Assembly: GCA_023301645.1 (NCBI GenBank)
Contig: JALZUH010000011.1
Span: 1-10,421 of the forward strand
Reading direction: 5' to 3'
Source: Akkermansiaceae bacterium
GTDB taxonomy: Bacteria; Verrucomicrobiota; Verrucomicrobiia; Verrucomicrobiales; Akkermansiaceae
DNA length: 10,421 nt
In this document: positions 7,077 through 10,421 of the stretch, piece by piece
How positions within the stretch are numbered: the first letter of the stretch is position 1
How the letters are laid out: every line of letters begins with the position of its first letter
The notes under the pieces: generated by a model
The model's database searches: none
Seen by the model: only the letters and a program-made list of their open reading frames with translations
What the model was told of the DNA's origin: nothing
Program-made: the position numbers and the translations under genes

Positions 7077-8074
7077 ACCCAATCCTCCCACTCTAAATTC
7101 ACCAGTAAATCACCAAAACCAAGCCCCGCCTCAGTCGACACTGGAAACTCAGGACTAGGATTCCCCATCTTATTTAAAAAACCAACCAAAGCTTCATCAG
7201 GCTCGAATAACCCGTGTGTCACTAAACCACAGGTAGTCATAAGGTCAGCATGATCACGGTAGGCGAGTGCTGCCTCATACGCGGCAAAACACTGCCCCAC
7301 AGGATGATCCATGTAGCTCGTATAAACAACACCGTGCCCTAGCTGCCGAGCCCTAGCTAGTAACCCAGTCGACTCATTAACCGCAGGTTTAATCACCGCC
7401 ACATCCATCTCAGCACTCCCCTCCTCAACACCGCGATCCACTGCCATCGGCACCCCACCCACCTTCAGTGAGCCTGCACCAGCAGCTAGTTCATCGACCA
7501 GATACCCATCCTCAATAAAATCCAATCTCCCGACCACATCCTCGCCCAGAGACGCCAAGAAACCCTCCACCACTGCAGCACTCTGCGAGTGATTAAAGTC
7601 CAGCCGCCACCTCATATCCGGATACAAAGCTGCCTGCTCCTTGATGAATCTAGCCTCATTGTCCAAGTCTCGCCCCGCCTTTAGCTTCACGGTGGTAAAG
7701 CCTCTCTCCACAGCCTCAGCCACAGCAGACGCCTCCATCAGCAGAGTCCCGTGACTCGCCGGCACCCTCAGCCCCTGAAATAAACTCTGACCCACGCGCC
7801 TAGCCGCACCATCCACCTGCGCGCACTGCACCGCCCTACGAGCCAGCACCGTCATCTCGCCATCAGCTAGCATCGCCAAGCTATCGTCCAAGGCCACATC
7901 CCCCAGCTCCACCCACGGATGAATACAGCCATAGCCAAATATTCTATTCCCCGCGCCGTCATCGCCCACATCCACACGGATCAGCACCCCCTGAAACTCA
8001 CGACGCACAGACGCCGCGTTCAGGGACACCCGACTACGCAGTGTATATCTATGGATAGAGATCGAATGAAGCAC
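7073..8074 (-). CDS. menC: o-succinylbenzoate synthase
   Basis: Enolase-superfamily dehydratase converting SHCHC to o-succinylbenzoate in menaquinone synthesis. 333 aa, with an N-terminal capping domain (about 1-100) and a C-terminal barrel. The active-site set is in register with E. coli MenC (K131, K133, D161, E190, D213, K235): K130 and K132 in VKLKAG, D159 in RLDFN, E188 in FIEDGY, D213 in AVDRG, and K229 in VIKPA. The metal-ligand Glu is followed by DG instead of the more usual EP. A TSYMDHPVGQ segment (252-261) matches the family's end-of-barrel motif. The start codon is GTG at 8074, giving an N-terminal strand (RYTLRSRVSL) as expected; AAGG just upstream is a weak ribosome binding site. 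It overlaps menE by ATGA and lies 38 bp after menA. Confidence 0.92.
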   Translation of the reverse strand: MLHSISIHRYTLRSRVSLNAASVRREFQGVLIRVDVGDDGAGNRIFGYGCIHPWVELGDVALDDSLAMLADGEMTVLARRAVQCAQVDGAARRVGQSLFQGLRVPASHGTLLMEASAVAEAVERGFTTVKLKAGRDLDNEARFIKEQAALYPDMRWRLDFNHSQSAAVVEGFLASLGEDVVGRLDFIEDGYLVDELAAGAGSLKVGGVPMAVDRGVEEGSAEMDVAVIKPAVNESTGLLARARQLGHGVVYTSYMDHPVGQCFAAYEAALAYRDHADLMTTCGLVTHGLFEPDEALVGFLNKMGNPSPEFPVSTEAGLGFGDLLVNLEWEDWV

Positions 8075-8112
8075 GCCCTTATCTTATCTGCACAACCACA
8101 GACTACAAGCCA

Positions 8113-8979
8113 TCACAGAGCAATAACGCTCAAGCCCGCACCAAAAAGCACCAGCTGCACCGCCGCCAATGCCAAAAACTTATTATAGGCAGCACTCGGC
8201 GCCGTCACACTCACCAGCCTCATGATCACCACCCCAAGTAATGCCGCTGGTAAGAAATAAAGTATTTCCAATCCCACCAAGGGGAAAAACAACACGCACG
8301 CGCAGCCATAAGCAGCCAGGTTCATCCCGTAGAGCAGCAGTAAAGCACGTCTCCTACCCCACTGGACTGCCAGCGTATTTTTAGAATTCGAGCGATCCTC
8401 CACCTCATCACGCAGATTATTTATCGAGATCAGCACTGCCGATAAACACCCGATAGCAAAGCCCACAATCACCGCCTCACTGTGCCAGACCCCAGTCTGC
8501 ACAAACACGGTCCCCGTAACGGCAACCACACCGAAAAACAACACCACAAAAACCTCCCCTAATCCCTTATAAGCAAGTGGCCAAGGCCCACCCGTATAGC
8601 CATACGAAAAGTAAAACGAAGGCAGACCAATGACCAATAACGGCCACCCACGCGCCGCAATCAAAGGCGCACCAAAAGCAGCAGCAACAAGCAAGCACAC
8701 ACATGCTGCCACATACACACTCCTGCGCGAAAGCTGCCCAGAAGCAGTCGCCCTCACCGGCCCGATTCGAGCATCAGTATCCGCCCCCTTATCTGAATCA
8801 ATCGCATCATTGAAAAAATTCGTCGCAATCTGAATCCAGATCGACCCCATCACCGTATAGACAGCAAGAGACAAGCTCCAGCTCCCCTGCAAGTAATACG
8901 CCAGCACCACGCCCACCCACACAGGAACAATCGCAGCGGGCAAAGTCTTAGGTCGAGCAGCAAGGATATAAGCATTCAT
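8113..8979 (-). CDS. menA: 1,4-dihydroxy-2-naphthoate polyprenyltransferase
   Basis: UbiA-superfamily membrane enzyme that attaches the polyprenyl tail to 1,4-dihydroxy-2-naphthoate, giving demethylmenaquinone. 288 aa with eight or nine hydrophobic segments. The first Asp-rich motif is NDAIDSDKGAD at 57-67, followed by ARIGPVRATASGQL (70-83), typical of MenA rather than UbiA. The second is NNLRDEVED at 187-195, followed by KNTLAVQWGR (200-209). GLGEVFVVLFFG at 139-150 is also a family hallmark. The N-terminus AARPKTLPAAIVPVWVG at 7-23 is canonical and fixes the ATG at 8979. It is the first gene of the minus-strand operon menA-menC-menE and diverges from the BI-1 gene across a 151-bp intergenic region. 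No Shine-Dalgarno is visible before the ATG. Confidence 0.94.
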   Translation of the reverse strand: MNAYILAARPKTLPAAIVPVWVGVVLAYYLQGSWSLSLAVYTVMGSIWIQIATNFFNDAIDSDKGADTDARIGPVRATASGQLSRRSVYVAACVCLLVAAAFGAPLIAARGWPLLVIGLPSFYFSYGYTGGPWPLAYKGLGEVFVVLFFGVVAVTGTVFVQTGVWHSEAVIVGFAIGCLSAVLISINNLRDEVEDRSNSKNTLAVQWGRRRALLLLYGMNLAAYGCACVLFFPLVGLEILYFLPAALLGVVIMRLVSVTAPSAAYNKFLALAAVQLVLFGAGLSVIAL

Positions 8980-9130
8980 AACAACGTGGGCAGAAATGAA
9001 ATAAACCAGAACACCCCAGCAGAAAAGACCTTATATAAGCCAATAGCCCAGCCTGCTATATACACAAAAACTCAAATTTTCTACGAAACCACTCGATTCT
9101 TAGCAAACCACCGTTATACTCAGCATCACT
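8980..9130. promoter_or_regulatory. divergent intergenic region, menA and BI-1 gene promoters
   Basis: This 151-bp AT-rich gap must hold the starts of two divergent transcripts. Toward the BI-1 gene, TATACT at 9115-9120 is a good -10 box ending only 10 bases before the ATG, so the transcript would have a leader of only a few bases; no good -35 is seen. Toward menA, the palindrome CTTATATAAG (9030-9039) could supply a TATA-like -10, again without a convincing -35. No repressor site or riboswitch fold was recognised. Confidence 0.4.
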
Positions 9131-9844
9131 ATGAACACCGCATATGCTAATCCTTACACAGTTGCTGACCAGCCACTAGATGTCCGCGCAGCCTTCATTC
9201 GTAAAACTTACGCCCACCTCGCTGGAGCAGTCGCAATATTTGCCCTGCTCGAAGCACTCCTGCTGAACATCCCCAACATTAGTAACACCGTCTTCAGCCT
9301 ACTCGGAGCTAACCAATACAGCTGGCTCATCGTCATGGGCGTCTACATGGGTGTCTCACACATGGCGCACAAATGGGCCATGAGCTCCACTAGCCTCAGC
9401 ACTCAGTATCTAGGACTAGGCGTCTACGTCGTGATCCAAGCACTCATCATGCTACCCCTCCTTCTCCAAGCCCAGATCATGTCAGGTGATAACTCCATGA
9501 TCATGAAAGCTGGAGGCGTGACCGCCATGCTCTTCCTAGCACTCACATTCATCGCCTTCACCACGAAGAAAGACTTCTCCTTCCTCGGTGGCATGCTCAA
9601 GATCGTAGGCTTCGTAGCACTCGGACTCATCGTCGTATCCATTGTATTTCCCGGTGCCTTCACCCTTGGCCTATGGTTCTCTGTAGCCATGGTCATCTTC
9701 GCCGCTGGAACTATCCTCTATAATACAGGAAACATCATCCACCACTACGGCACATCTCAGTATGTAGCCGCAGCACTCGGACTCTTCTCCAGTATCGCAC
9801 TACTCTTCTGGTATATCCTGCGCATCTTCATGTCGCGCGACTAA
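9131..9844 (+). CDS. Bax inhibitor-1/YccA-family membrane protein
   Basis: 237 aa with about seven transmembrane segments (roughly 30-48, 64-80, 93-113, 127-144, 154-173, 177-196, 211-233), the usual topology of the BI-1/TMBIM superfamily. The family N-terminal signature RAAFIRKTYAHLAGAVAIFALLE (19-41, shown in part by KTYAHLAGA) and the final helix FSSIALLFWYILRIF (219-233) support the call. The two aspartates that form the calcium/pH sensor of Bacillus YetJ (D171 and D195) appear to be replaced: the first position is Asn198 in LYNTGN, the second Ser221 in LFSSIA. The protein may therefore not conduct calcium in the YetJ manner, or may belong to a divergent clade. Its role is unknown. The gene stands alone, with its own promoter candidate and terminator. 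Confidence 0.87.
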   Translation: MNTAYANPYTVADQPLDVRAAFIRKTYAHLAGAVAIFALLEALLLNIPNISNTVFSLLGANQYSWLIVMGVYMGVSHMAHKWAMSSTSLSTQYLGLGVYVVIQALIMLPLLLQAQIMSGDNSMIMKAGGVTAMLFLALTFIAFTTKKDFSFLGGMLKIVGFVALGLIVVSIVFPGAFTLGLWFSVAMVIFAAGTILYNTGNIIHHYGTSQYVAAALGLFSSIALLFWYILRIFMSRD

Positions 9845-9872
9845 TTCTGCTAGTAGCTAAAACAATCAACTC

Positions 9873-9909
9873 AAGCCTAGCTTCACACCTGCTGAAGCTA
9901 GGCTTTTTC
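9873..9909 (+). terminator. rho-independent terminator of the BI-1 family gene
   Basis: A perfect 12-bp stem, AGCCTAGCTTCA (9874-9885) with TGAAGCTAGGCT (9893-9904), extended by one A-T pair, encloses a 7-base loop (CACCTGC) and runs directly into TTTTT. It begins 29 bases after the stop codon and is the strongest terminator in the window. Confidence 0.93.
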
Positions 9910-9954
9910 GTCAAGACTCGCCAAGCTCCAACATTCCCACCCACCACTCAACCC

Positions 9955-10239
9955 ATGGACTCCTCCCACCAGCCAGTCAGCTCCAAATCAGACGCTAAAC
10001 CAGACTCTAAATCCAATTCAGGATCATCTCTCTCCATCGCACTCTCCCGCCCTGTCGTCCTCGCAGCCATCAAGATCGCCATCGTAGTCGGCAGCCTACT
10101 CGCCCTCATCAATCACTACGACAAACTAGCCGACATGAGCTTCCGGCGCAGTGACCTAGCGAAAATACTCCTCACCTACCTCGTCCCCTACGGAGTCTCC
10201 ACCTGGTCAGCCGTAAAAGCACTGCAAGCAAGGAGTTAA
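9955..10239 (+). CDS. nrtS: NrtS-like small nitrate/nitrite transporter
   Basis: 94 aa. The first 27 residues are a hydrophilic Ser/Lys/Asp tail. The rest has two hydrophobic helices (about 35-53 and 67-83) in the pattern RPVVLAAIKIAIVVGSLLALINHYD (32-56, seen in RPVVLAAIK and GSLLALINH) and ILLTYLVPYGVSTWSAVKA (71-89). This matches what I know of NrtS, a small two-helix nitrate transporter described from a marine cyanobacterium. No nitrate reductase or assimilation gene is visible beside it, so the substrate rests on the family resemblance alone. It starts 46 bp after a strong terminator, so it needs its own promoter, but no clear -10 is seen. The 24 bases before the ATG contain no G at all. 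Confidence 0.7.
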   Translation: MDSSHQPVSSKSDAKPDSKSNSGSSLSIALSRPVVLAAIKIAIVVGSLLALINHYDKLADMSFRRSDLAKILLTYLVPYGVSTWSAVKALQARS

Positions 10240-10303
10240 AACCCTACCAGCTAAGTTTCGCTACTATAAAGACTTCATTCACATAAACGTTTCATTCCAA
10301 TGG

Positions 10304-10330
10304 TTTACTTAACCGTCAGCAGCTGATAAT
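10304..10330 (+). promoter_or_regulatory. weak promoter candidate before the OadG gene
   Basis: GATAAT (10325-10330, five of six -10 bases) lies 10 bases before the ATG. A TTTACT hexamer (10304-10309, four of six -35 bases) lies upstream at a short 15-bp spacing. Other AT-rich options exist in the same gap, such as the TATAAA at 10265-10270, so this is a tentative choice. Confidence 0.25.
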
Positions 10331-10340
10331 AAAATACATC

Positions 10341-10421
10341 ATGATTAAAGAAGGCTTAGAATTAATGATCGTAGGCATGGGAGTTGTCTCCTCATTCCTC
10401 GTATTACTGGTGCTGCTTATG
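10341..10421 (+). CDS. OadG-family decarboxylase gamma subunit (partial)
   Basis: Only the first 27 codons are in the window; the gene continues past the right edge. The visible protein begins MIKEGLELMIVGMGVV and runs into a hydrophobic helix (about 8-27). This is the characteristic N-terminus of OadG, the small membrane-anchored gamma subunit of sodium-translocating oxaloacetate or methylmalonyl-CoA decarboxylases. The subunit tethers the soluble carboxyltransferase to the sodium-pumping beta subunit. Alpha, biotin-carrier and beta subunit genes would be expected just downstream but cannot be seen. The ATG is preceded by ATACATC with no Shine-Dalgarno. Confidence 0.8.
   Translation, partial: MIKEGLELMIVGMGVVSSFLVLLVLLM

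Overview
This window looks like an ordinary housekeeping stretch of the chromosome of a Gram-negative bacterium, most likely a marine or aquatic member of Verrucomicrobiota (Opitutae-like). The lineage call is inference. It rests on a KdsD-type arabinose-5-phosphate isomerase (LPS Kdo pathway), a DUF5069-like protein with a helical N-terminal extension, a classical menaquinone pathway, an NrtS-like small nitrate transporter and an OadG subunit of a sodium-pumping decarboxylase. No phage, insertion sequence, CRISPR array, toxin-antitoxin pair or defence island was seen.

Layout. A tRNA-Glu(UUC) on the minus strand opens the window and diverges from kdsD, which is followed by a small predicted lipoprotein of unknown function. 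Next come efp (elongation factor P) with a clear terminator, a two-gene unit (DUF5069-like protein plus a COG4112-like Nudix protein, 10 bp apart), and class II fructose-bisphosphate aldolase with its own hairpin terminator. A VC0807-like six-helix membrane protein faces, tail to tail, a minus-strand operon menA-menC-menE, whose last two genes overlap by ATGA. Divergent from menA is a Bax inhibitor-1/YccA-family membrane protein with a strong terminator, then the small NrtS-like protein. The first 27 codons of an OadG-family protein run off the right edge.

How the genes fit together. menA, menC and menE supply three steps of menaquinone synthesis (naphthoate prenylation, OSB formation, OSB-CoA ligation); the other men genes must lie elsewhere. 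With OadG this suggests a respiratory and sodium-coupled energy metabolism. NrtS could supply nitrate or nitrite. kdsD, efp and fba are core envelope, translation and glycolysis genes.

The most notable signals are compositional rather than a new system. The plus strand is markedly C-rich over G across the whole window, whichever strand is coding. Every plus-strand start codon lacks a recognisable Shine-Dalgarno sequence and follows a G-poor, A/C-rich leader. The BI-1 homologue has Asn and Ser where the family's di-aspartyl calcium/pH sensor should be. A 10-mer, TCACACCTAC, recurs upstream of efp and fba. I did not find a convincing undescribed multi-gene system.
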